Position numbers and translations under genes: made by a program | In this document: in pieces, positions 54,766 to 62,964 of the stretch | How positions within the stretch are numbered: position 1 is the first letter of the stretch | Layout: each line of letters begins with the position of its first letter | Assembly (NCBI GenBank): GCA_950022655.1 | Contig: OX465588.1 | Coordinates: 20,260,527-20,324,526, forward strand | DNA length: 64,000 nt | Direction of reading: 5' to 3' | From: Alentia gelatinosa | Lineage: Eukaryota; Annelida; Polychaeta; Phyllodocida; Polynoidae | The notes under the pieces: generated by a model | The model's database searches: none | Told to the model about the DNA's origin: nothing | What the model saw: only the letters and a program-made list of their open reading frames with translations

Positions 54766-56847
54766 GTGGTTGACTACATTGATACTGGAAATGGGGTCAG
54801 TAGGGCAAACGTTTTTAATGCCCTTGATGTAAAAAGTTACATTACTGTTGATGAATGCAGTATTACTGCCGATGATACTTTTGATAAATCTATTGGTTTA
54901 CGGTCTGAAAATAAAATTTCTGAAAAATCAAGTTTTTTTGGAAATTCAAAATTTGATGAAAACCGTTATGTTTCGAATGAGGCGGATGTTAGCCTAGAAT
55001 CTGAAACGCCTAAAAACAAAGTCAATAATATACGAGATGTAAATATGGGAAGTAACTCGGTATTATTTCAGGATAATTTATGCTCTGTCATGAACCTAAA
55101 TTTTGAAAATGAGTGGGGTAAAGTTAGGCCTATTTACAGTTTAGATTCTGTAGGCCCTATCTACTTATGTGAGAGTGGTTCCGGTGAGATACCGATATTT
55201 GATGAATGCTTATCGGGTACCTGTGATTGTATATTCTACATTGGTGGGGCTATCGCACAATTAAAGCCATGTAGATCAGCGATAAACATCTTTGGTGAAT
55301 TTGAGGCTTCAAAGTTAAGCCTAAGCGAAAAAAACTTCATCTGGTTAGGTTTAACCGAGGGTTTCAGAATTGTGGATGATAACTGTAATTCCAGTTATGA
55401 TTGTGCTAATTACAATTCCATTTTGGAGGAGAAATTCAAGGAAAAAATGGATATTATCGTAGAAGAGGAACTTTTGTCTGGGAAAATCACAAAAAGTAGT
55501 TACATCCCTAATTGTATCCATGCAATAGGCGCTGTAGAAAAAAGCAGTGGAGGCTTAAGGCCTATCACAGACTGTTCCCGCCCAGAAGGTAATAGCATAA
55601 ATAATTTCATGAACGATACCTACGAAAAATTTAAATATAATTGCGTTTATGATGCTGTTGAAAAACTTGTAAAAAATGATTTCCTTTGTGTGGTCGATAT
55701 AAAATCCGCATATAGAGCAGTTAATGTTCATAGTGACCACGTCAAATTTCAGGATTTTCGTTGGGAAAATGAAATTTATATCGACAACCGTTTGTGTTTC
55801 GGGCTTAAATGCGCTCCGAATATTTTTACGAGTATCTCAAATTTTGTTGTGGATATTGCGGAAAAAAATGGTATTTTCGGAGTTATAAATTATCTAGATG
55901 ATTTCCTCATAACAGGTAGTTCAGAAACAGAATGTAGGGATAAAAGGGATAGTTTTATCTTACTGTTGGAAACCATGGGGTTCCAGGTTTCTACGTCAAA
56001 GGTTACATATCCAAAAAATGAGTGTGTTTTTTTGGGAATTAAAATTAATTCAAACGATATGACGTTGTCATTACCAATGGAAAAAGTTTCTAAACTTAGA
56101 GATAAAATAAGCACAACCTTGTTGAAAGGGAAAGTTACCAAAAAGGAGTTGGAGTCCATAGGCGGCCTGGTATCATTCTGCTCCCAAGTAGTTAGGGGGG
56201 GCAGAACTTTTAGTCGTCGAATTTTTGATCTTTGCACACAGGCCCCAGAAAAAGGTCAAATTTATTTAAACGATGAGATTAAAGAAGATCTCAGATGGTG
56301 GAAGAATTTTTGCCAAATCTTCAATGGGAAATGCATAATCCAACAGGATCTAATTGAATATCCAATTGTATCTGATTCCTCGAATTTGGGTTTCGGGGCT
56401 TGGTTTAATAAGGATTATTTTTATGGTACCTGGTCTAACATGGAATGTGATCGAATAGAAAAACATCATAAAGAAAAAGCCCCGGAATTTGATATTGTTG
56501 AGAAGAATATAAATGTATACGAATTGTGGCCAATTTTGGTTGGTATTTATCGCTGGGGGAGTAAACACAGAAATTGTACCTTTCACATGATAACGGATAA
56601 TATGCAAGTGCTTGCCATGATAAACACCGGTAGATCGAAAAATAAGACTTGGATGAGTTGGTTGCGGGAGATTTTTTGGACATGCGCTATTTTTAATTTA
56701 GACTTGAAAGCTTCCTATATAAAATCAGTGGATAATGTCCTGGCCGATTATTTATCCAGGTTATTGTATGATGGCTATGTGAGTAAAACACTAGAAGTTC
56801 TTTCAGATAACAACATGTGTTGTTCCGATTTTCAGACGAGAAATTAG
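54766..56847 (+). CDS. Ngaro-like reverse transcriptase-RNase H
   Basis: 693 codons from the first non-ATG start. The frame is open back to the gag TGA at 54739 and is the same frame as gag. The first in-frame ATG is residue 94. Residues 1-235 have no recognised domain. RT: motif A FLCVVDIKSAYRAV (Asp311), motif B FGLKCAPNIF (345-354), motif C YLDD (376-379). RNase H: Asp537 (IVSDSSNLGFG), Glu586 (VYELWPI), Asp611 (MITDNMQVLAM), Asp661 (NVLADYLSR). There is no Dam-like domain after RNase H; the ORF ends soon after. The last 31 bp overlap the recombinase frame, which is -1 relative to Pol. Copies RNA into the circular DNA that the recombinase inserts. Confidence 0.94.
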   Translation: MVDYIDTGNGVSRANVFNALDVKSYITVDECSITADDTFDKSIGLRSENKISEKSSFFGNSKFDENRYVSNEADVSLESETPKNKVNNIRDVNMGSNSVLFQDNLCSVMNLNFENEWGKVRPIYSLDSVGPIYLCESGSGEIPIFDECLSGTCDCIFYIGGAIAQLKPCRSAINIFGEFEASKLSLSEKNFIWLGLTEGFRIVDDNCNSSYDCANYNSILEEKFKEKMDIIVEEELLSGKITKSSYIPNCIHAIGAVEKSSGGLRPITDCSRPEGNSINNFMNDTYEKFKYNCVYDAVEKLVKNDFLCVVDIKSAYRAVNVHSDHVKFQDFRWENEIYIDNRLCFGLKCAPNIFTSISNFVVDIAEKNGIFGVINYLDDFLITGSSETECRDKRDSFILLLETMGFQVSTSKVTYPKNECVFLGIKINSNDMTLSLPMEKVSKLRDKISTTLLKGKVTKKELESIGGLVSFCSQVVRGGRTFSRRIFDLCTQAPEKGQIYLNDEIKEDLRWWKNFCQIFNGKCIIQQDLIEYPIVSDSSNLGFGAWFNKDYFYGTWSNMECDRIEKHHKEKAPEFDIVEKNINVYELWPILVGIYRWGSKHRNCTFHMITDNMQVLAMINTGRSKNKTWMSWLREIFWTCAIFNLDLKASYIKSVDNVLADYLSRLLYDGYVSKTLEVLSDNNMCCSDFQTRN

Positions 56848-57788
56848 TGGATCTAAAAAAACGGAGAGATCACTACATCGGTTCTTCTTTGTCATTGAAC
56901 ACAACAAAAACTAGACTACAACAATGGGAGTGTTACTCAAAATTTTGTGTTTTATATAAACTATCACCTTACCCTACGACTAGCGATACTTTGACTCTGT
57001 ATATCACATACTTATCCGGCTTTTTGTCCCCTAATTCTATAAGGAATTATATTTCCGCTGTAAATTACAAAAACAAGTATCTAGGTTTTCCAGACATGTC
57101 GTCAGATTTTAACCTTAAGGTGGTTTTAAAGGTGGTATTGTGTTGTTCAACCTTTACCCCGGTGGTAAGGTATCCTATCACCCCCTCAGACCTGTTAAAA
57201 ATTTTAAAACTCATGAATCTTTTAAATTATAACAACTTGGTCATATGGTTGGCCATTGTTTTGGGTTTCAGGTCACTTTTGAGGAAGGGCCATTTTACTT
57301 TTTCTCAGCACTGTTTGCGAGTTAAAGATTTAAAACTTTTCAATGATCACCTGGTTTTATATGTCAAAACGTCTAAAACAGATCAAATGGGGACTTCCCC
57401 TCAAGTTATTTACCTTAACTCGATTCCGGGCTCTCCATTCTGCTTGGTGAGTGGTTTCAGAAGGTTGTTTTCAATTAAAAGTTATTCAAATGATGATTTC
57501 ATTCTAAGATTACAGAAAGGGAAAATTCTTTGCCCACTTACTTATTCTGATTTGAATTCAAAACTAAAAATCTTGGCTAAAAATGCCATGGTTGGTAATG
57601 ACTACGTGTCCTGCCACTCCTTGCGCCACGGTGGCGCCTCATTTTTAAAATCCCTAGGAGTGGACTTGCAGGACATCAAGAAGAGGGGTAACTGGTCTTC
57701 CTCTGTGGTGGAAAAATATCTTCATCACCAACAATTTTCACCTGTTTTTGACTCAGTCCCCTCCTCAAAACTTCTGGGTTTGAAGTGA
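56817..57788 (+). CDS. Ngaro-like tyrosine recombinase
   Basis: 323 codons; open from 56811, with no ATG before residue 94, so the core-binding domain cannot be made from an in-frame ATG. A -1 frameshift from Pol within 56811-56847 (a TTTT run at 56829-56832 is one candidate site), a non-ATG start, or splicing is needed. The core-binding region is at about residues 25-110 and the catalytic domain after it. Catalytic residues: Arg152 (GFRSLLRKG), His267 and Arg270 (SCHSLRHGGASF), Trp293 (RGNWSS) and the nucleophile Tyr301 (VVEKYLHH). The stop at 57786-57788 is just before the hairpin and repeat B1. No internal stops. Confidence 0.93.
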   Translation: MLFRFSDEKLVDLKKRRDHYIGSSLSLNTTKTRLQQWECYSKFCVLYKLSPYPTTSDTLTLYITYLSGFLSPNSIRNYISAVNYKNKYLGFPDMSSDFNLKVVLKVVLCCSTFTPVVRYPITPSDLLKILKLMNLLNYNNLVIWLAIVLGFRSLLRKGHFTFSQHCLRVKDLKLFNDHLVLYVKTSKTDQMGTSPQVIYLNSIPGSPFCLVSGFRRLFSIKSYSNDDFILRLQKGKILCPLTYSDLNSKLKILAKNAMVGNDYVSCHSLRHGGASFLKSLGVDLQDIKKRGNWSSSVVEKYLHHQQFSPVFDSVPSSKLLGLK

Positions 57789-57794
57789 TTACTT

Positions 57795-57843
57795 GTGTTT
57801 GGAGGGTTTTTGGCCTGTATTTATTGTTGATGCCTCCAAACAC
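57795..57843 (+). repeat. 11-bp hairpin spanning the B1 border
   Basis: GTGTTTGGAGG (57795-57805) and CCTCCAAACAC (57833-57843) form a perfect stem. The right arm lies inside B1 and so is repeated in B2, but the left arm is unique to the region before B1. It begins 7 bp after the recombinase stop codon. Confidence 0.8.
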
Positions 57844-57912
57844 GTCGTTGTCTCTATTTCATGTTATGCTTCATATCAATTATTATCACTAGCAATTCCC
57901 CTGTATCAATAT
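57813..57912 (+). repeat. Ngaro-like split direct repeat B1
   Basis: 100 bp identical to B2 and joined directly to A2 at 57912/57913. The junction CAATAT|TATGTC is the two element ends fused. Confidence 0.93.
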
Positions 57913-58140
57913 TATGTCTAAATATAAGTATTATATGTATATAAATTGTAGGGGGCCATACCTCTCTCCTACCTATACTCTATTAATTGTTACTCTCGTT
58001 TTCCGTGGTTTGGTTACCGGGAGTTATGGTTACTTGTTGTCGCGGGTTACCGTGGTTACGGGGCCCGTGACGTTACCGACCTTCGCATTAACGGTCAGTC
58101 GGCTTATCATATCTGAACCACAAGCACGTATTTTAGTCTT
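57913..58140 (+). repeat. Ngaro-like split direct repeat A2
   Basis: 228 bp, one difference from A1. The reading frame inside it is a by-product of the repeat and is not a gene. Confidence 0.93.
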
Positions 58141-58208
58141 AGTCATTTCGGTGTATTTTTGACTGTTTGTACTAGGATTTTTTTATGAAGCTTTGTATTT
58201 ATATATTT

Positions 58209-58214
58209 AATAAA
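58209..58214 (+). terminator. AATAAA polyadenylation signal
   Basis: AATAAA sits at the edge of B2, giving a likely 3' end within B2, as an element transcript starting in A1 would need. Confidence 0.6.
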
Positions 58215-58314
58215 GCCTGTATTTATTGTTGATGCCTCCAAACACGTCGTTGTCTCTATTTCATGTTATGCTTCATATCAATTATTATCACTAGCAATTC
58301 CCCTGTATCAATAT
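58215..58314 (+). repeat. Ngaro-like split direct repeat B2
   Basis: 100 bp identical to B1; marks the right end. Host AT microsatellite follows (CATATATATA). Confidence 0.93.
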
Positions 58315-58344
58315 CATATATATATATATATATATACACATACT

Positions 58345-58393
58345 ATTTTGTGTTGGCGATTCCGGAGATCGCTGCCGTTTCTCGCTTGGTGTG
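58345..58393. repeat. right arm of inverted host repeat around the Ngaro-like insertion
   Basis: Complement of 53386-53434 with a few substitutions and a 2-3 bp gap (core TTGTGTTGGCGATTCCGGA). Without the insertion the two arms would be about 120 bp apart around an AT tract, resembling a foldback element. Confidence 0.8.
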
Positions 58394-58399
58394 TCCCCG

Positions 58400-60300
58400 A
58401 CATAATTGTTATTAACTATAGGAGCTCAGAGCGGCTTCTCTATGTTCTCACCCAGAAGTACCCAGCTCGTCGTATCCCACCATAAAGATACTTTTCTTCA
58501 ATGTAATATTTTAAGGGTATATGGTGATTAAAGAACATCATTTATCAAATCATTACCAAACTAAAAAAACACCTCAATTTCTGCTTTCAGCCATATTGGG
58601 AAATTGCGTTTTTCTATTACAAATAGAATATAATATATCAATCATCCATGATATTACTTTCTACATATATCCGATCTTTATATAAATCTTGACTTGTTCA
58701 CCTATTCGTGGTTTTAATAGCAATGTTTATACTCAGAACAGAGACAGAAATCAAATATCTAGTAGATAGCTATATATTGTTCACCGGTACAATTAGACCT
58801 AGAGTGATGCTATTTATATATCTGTGCCGTACATATACAGTATATTGATTGGGGTATATTTAGTGCTGATCATCAGGCCTGGCTGTTAGTATGGTACAAA
58901 GGGATCAGAGAGTAGTTACAGGTAGCTCCACCCCCTCACTGACATACGCTTTACCACCCACACATACCCCCCCCCCCCCCCACACACACACACCCACTGT
59001 ATCTGGTTTAAGTTCCTAAAAGCCTCCTTGTCATCCAATCACCGATAAAAGGACATTTCATCACGTTCCCTTTAACTGACATGCAGGTATAAATAATGGG
59101 CGGGGCTCATTGGAAACAGTGTTAAATGACCTAACCATAGCCACAAAGCCTGTATTAGTCCTACAGATTATCACCGATCCAATTCAGTCCAAGCAAACGT
59201 TATTGAACTTTGTATCACTTCAGACCCTTCGCTATTTACAGGTCAACACTGTAGGACTTGTGAAGGTGCAGAGGACCAGTATGTCATAGAGCGCTTAATT
59301 TGGGTGTCCCATTGGCGTCCATAAATCTGACGACATTGGACACAGCGTCGTGGTATGATAGCTGTTTTTTTTAAACTATAGATGAAAAACAAATGAAGAC
59401 TATTTCCTGCGTGAGAATTGATTACATTTGTCCTTGCACACCTCCAATAGACAAGTCCTAACTCTCTCTGTGGAATGACACCTGGATCCACATATTCCTG
59501 CAAGAAACCCAGCATTAAGCCTCAATGAATGACCATATAAAATGCAGATGGGTGAACATATAAAATGCAGCTCGATGACTACAATTAGTTACTGATATAT
59601 ATATAATTAATTATAAATTTACGTTTCGTGATATGATACTAATCATTTCAAATTTGTTTAATGATAGAGTAAGGCAATACTCCATAATACTTATTTATCT
59701 ACTCATGTGTTGTTTTCGAAGACAGTATAAAGACAGACGTAGAGGCAAGTACCATGTCCAGTAGAACACAAGTATCTAACCCTTATTTTCTAGAAGAGAG
59801 AAATAAAAAACAGAATGTTATAGATCGTGGCTTCCTTGGCAAGAGAATATATCTCTTTCATATCGTTCCGTCTGTGAATATATGTTGAAACCACATCTAA
59901 CCTGTCATTTGAGCGTTAGAGTGCATATGGAACGAAATATGATATATTACACTTATTCTGTCAGCATACTATCACATTAGCAATCGGTGCAGGGGTTGCA
60001 AGACGACTACACTGACTAAAAGAGTATGTCTATGAGCATGAGAGATACACTTATAGTACATTTGTTCAGAGTATGCTATCTGACAGTCTGCAGAATTTCT
60101 CCTACTTCAGCAAATTCACCGATGTTTTGGTTAGTTGATGAAGTTTGAGTTCGCATCTTTTTCCACGCCGCTGTCACAGCCAGGATCATATCACGGTGAT
60201 ATTCAATCCAACGGATGAAGTGCCAAGAAGACGTTGAGAGAGGTTCTTCATTCAGTATACTCGCGTTGTACGCATGTTAAGCTTTTTTGGCGAGGGTAGC
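58400..60300. other. no gene seen; C tract plus (CA)n at 58969-58992
   Basis: AT-rich with a compound C-run/CA microsatellite. A 90-residue minus-strand frame at 59243-59515 has no recognisable domain. Confidence 0.55.
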
Positions 60301-60307
60301 ATTGTTA

Positions 60308-60470
60308 GGGGCCATCCATAAAGTACGTACGCAGAATTTCTGAAATTTTGGACCCCCTACCCCTCTCCCAATCTTGTACGCAATAGAACAAAGAGGGAGC
60401 GTACGCAGATTTTCCAAAATTTCTGACCCCCCCCCCCCCCTCGGTGCGTACGTACTTTATGGATGGCCCC
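60308..60470. mobile_element. 163-bp Harbinger-like MITE
   Basis: Perfect 25-bp terminal repeats starting GGGGCCATCCATAAAGTACG, with a TTA duplication at 60305-60307 and 60471-60473. The interior arms (GTACGCAGAATTTCTGAAATT and a diverged mate) are direct copies followed by C runs. TWA duplication indicates PIF/Harbinger. Confidence 0.85.
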
Positions 60471-60607
60471 TTAGTGTTTGTAGGTGAAATGGAATAGTTT
60501 GAGGTTCATGCAAAGAAATATTGGTTCAGAAATACCGACTAATAAATAACTGATAAGAGTAAAACAGTAATTTTGGGTACAGTATGGCTATTGTTGTACT
60601 ATGCTGT

Positions 60608-60995
60608 CTAGGCTTGTACGATTTTCTCTGCCAGTTCCACGGGGACGAATATCCACAAAGCGGGAGTCTTTAGAATGAATTTCAACAGCTGAAGATTGCG
60701 TCTTGCTTGAAGAATTTCCATGTTACACTTATCATGCATTGATTCGACAGACATGCGGATACGTGGGTTTTCAAGAATCACCCGCAATGCTCTGCTTTGC
60801 AGGCACTGCACGTTCTAACACAGGTCAGATTGTGGTTATGTGTATAAGCTCGGGTGTGTCCTTGGCTATTATTCTACGGATTTTTGAGAGTTTGAAAGTC
60901 TATGGCTCAGCGAACGATTTGCACAAGATTTGTACACGATTAGGGAAAGTCAGCTGGTCACCTAGCATAAGACCCAGATAAGGGAAGGTTCTCTT
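60608..60995 (-). pseudogene. LINE ORF2 C-terminal fragment
   Basis: Minus-strand frames encode, in order, FPYLGLMLGDQLTF, a LSKIRRIIAKDTPELIH block, then MQCLQSRALRVILENP and LQARRNLQLLKFI. This is the typical order of the region after the RT in jockey/CR1-like non-LTR retrotransposons (YLG...LTF, LQ.RALR, L..RR..Q.L.F). Stops and at least one frameshift break it. Clade uncertain. Confidence 0.65.
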
Positions 60996-60999
60996 GTAG

Positions 61000-61036
61000 A
61001 CTAGGTGCTTATCTCCACATCAGATAAGCACCTAGT
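61000..61036. repeat. perfect 15-bp hairpin
   Basis: ACTAGGTGCTTATCT (61000-61014) and AGATAAGCACCTAGT (61022-61036) around a 7-bp loop, at the broken 5' edge of the LINE fragment. It may be an inverted duplication formed during truncation. Confidence 0.8.
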
Positions 61037-61209
61037 TACTAAAATCAATTTGCTTTCATCCTTATCATTCAGTGACTTGTTGACGATGGCAAGCGGACTG
61101 AATGTTCCAGTATCTTCGGACTCTGCCTTAGATCTACGCTGTCTATACAAGGTTAAAGTGGCCACAAACAGACGCCCGCATACTGAAAACATATTATCCC
61201 TTCACTGTG

Positions 61210-61425
61210 TTTGAGGGTCTTAGAGGCATGCCCAGCTGACCATGACCAAACCATTCCAGACCGAAATACCCCAAGACCCATTGGTGCTTTATATGTTTTG
61301 ATCCTGGCTGCAAGTTGATTGGGTGCAAGTGGGTTACAGAAAACGATCCAAAGACTGAATGTAACCCAAACCCTTTAGTTGCCATTCATTTATAATTGCA
61401 AGCTTATTCATCAATGATGAACATG
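61210..61425 (+). repeat. dispersed repeat, copy 2
   Basis: Diverged copy of 16705-16925 in the same orientation; shared blocks include CCAGCTGACCATGACCAA and GGTTACAGAAA. Both end near ATCAATGATGAAC. Confidence 0.65.
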
Positions 61426-61429
61426 CCAT

Positions 61430-62300
61430 TTGCTCCTAGTATATGTTGGGTAAAATGATTTTGACATTCGTTGTTGTGACAGGTATGGTCCAATTAAGTC
61501 AGCAGCAGTGTTGTTCCTACGCAGAAGGAAAGTGTAAACTCTAGAAAAAAAATTGAGTTCAAATACAATAGAAGTGATAGAAGTCATTTCTTGAGAGGAC
61601 ACAGTGGAAATTAGTAGAGGCCTCTTAATCCGGCTTTCAAAACACTTTGCGTGAAGTGTGTGTTTGGGATATTACAAGATAAAAAAACTGTATCCTGTAT
61701 TACGTTATGAAAGATTTAAAATTTGAAGTGGTATGAAATAGTATGGGGTTTATGACTACACACAGTTTGTATATACAATAACCTTAGAGTACATTGTCGT
61801 GTGATCTATCAAAAGTGTTGAGCTGTCAGGCGAGTAGTATTTCTGAGCACCATTAAACGCACAATTCATTGTCGAAATGGAGACCACCGGGTAGATTGTC
61901 ACAATTGTGTGTGACGCTTGAGAGCTGGTTCATGTAATCTAATATTGCTAGCCAGGGAGTGGCTTTTGTACTCCAGTTGGGCTTGGTTTACTATCTGCTG
62001 TCGTTCATCAGTAGATGTTGGGTTTTATTTTTTTCAAGTTTAGTCCGCTGATAGGGCACATTAGGATTTCTGTGTTCGGGTGGGAAAACTCAAGCGTTTG
62101 CACTTCCACCTCAGTGTAAACGATCAAGTACCCACACAAGTGCCAGCCTATTTCTCATTCGAAGGTTATCCGAGTACCTATTTTTGTAGTTACATCATTG
62201 TTGTGATAGTGTGAGAAAATGTATTATGTTGACTGTCCTGTTGTTCTGGTATTCAATGGAAGAACGCTATGTATGGTGGCGAATTGTATATCATTATATA
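61430..62300. other. no gene seen
   Basis: AT-rich, no supported gene. Confidence 0.55.
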
Positions 62301-62308
62301 TGTTGATC

Positions 62309-62628
62309 AATAAAAAAAAAAAAAAAAAAATCTGCAATCAGATAAGCAGCTGGGTAGGGAATGAGGTGGAGGTGCGCCTTTACGATAGTTTAACCTGTGT
62401 TGTGTCCGCACCTTGTCTGATCACAATAGATGAGCTAAATCTCTTCTTCGAGAGTCTTTTTTTTCTCCTATTTCTAGGCTATTGTCTCTATCATCACCCA
62501 TTGATAAAGCCCAGTTCTTTAACATGTGAAACATTTATTGTTACTATTGTATTGTCATTTCCGGGTGCCTGAAAAACTCGACTTTTGTTGAGAGGTACTG
62601 TGAATAAAAAAAAAAAAAAAAAAAATCT
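62309..62628 (+). repeat. retroposed sequence between two poly-A tracts
   Basis: AATAAAAAA-type A runs end at about 62329 and 62625. The 300-bp piece between them contains TTGATAAAGCCCAGT...GTGAAACATTT and ends in GTGAATAAA plus the A run. This suggests two successive retroposed 3' ends; the parent element is not identified. Confidence 0.4.
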
Positions 62629-62747
62629 TTGCTGTTTAAAATTCGTCCTTCACTTCCGCCAATAGCGCACCCATGTATTTACCTGTAATAGTACGGGCGA
62701 TTTGCAACCATTATGGAAGAGGAGAAAGCGATTAGGAGTAAGATTTT

Positions 62748-62960
62748 ATGCACAAGCAAAGATTTAGATTAGATTGGCTTGATCAGGCTGGTAGAGGAAC
62801 CAGAAGGTCAGAGAAAACTATCATAATAATCGACCATACACGTAGTGCAGTAGCCATAAATAGTCTTTATTATAGGGGTGCTAAACTATGGAATTCGACT
62901 ACCCGACAAAATTGTAAAACAAATGTGCACTTCAAAGATTATTTAGGTGGCCTGGGCTAG
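62748..62960 (+). pseudogene. LINE ORF2 C-terminal remnant
   Basis: A 70-residue frame ends with SLYYRGAKLWNSTTRQN followed by HFKDYLGGLG, which fits the conserved end of non-LTR retrotransposon ORF2 proteins (YRG.KLWNSLP...FK..L). The stop at 62958 would be the natural ORF2 stop. No upstream RT is present, so the copy is 5'-truncated, as is usual for LINEs. Confidence 0.6.
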
Positions 62961-62964
62961 GTGT

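Larger units (their letters stand above)
53550..58314 (+). mobile_element. complete Ngaro-like tyrosine-recombinase retrotransposon
   Basis: A 4.77-kb element with order Gag, RT-RNase H, tyrosine recombinase, on the plus strand. Split direct repeats are diagnostic of Ngaro/PAT-type elements: A1 (53550-53777), then the ORFs, B1 (57813-57912) joined to A2 (57913-58140), a short spacer, and B2 (58215-58314). A copies differ at one base; B copies are identical. There is no methyltransferase and no SGNH-hydrolase ORF, which some Ngaro elements carry. No target duplication; the insertion lies inside an AT microsatellite. All catalytic residues are present. The single oddity is an in-frame TGA between Gag and Pol. 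Confidence 0.93.

Noticed and set aside
54766..54830. DTG triad (residues 6-8 of the Ngaro-like Pol frame), suggesting a retropepsin
   Set aside because: The hydrophobic-DTG context is loose, the usual following Ala is missing and no ILG.D-like second motif follows. YR retrotransposons generally lack this protease.
57914..58162. 82-residue ORF in repeat A2 (also seen in A1 at 53497-53712)
   Set aside because: Lies wholly in the non-coding split repeat and does not resemble any element protein.
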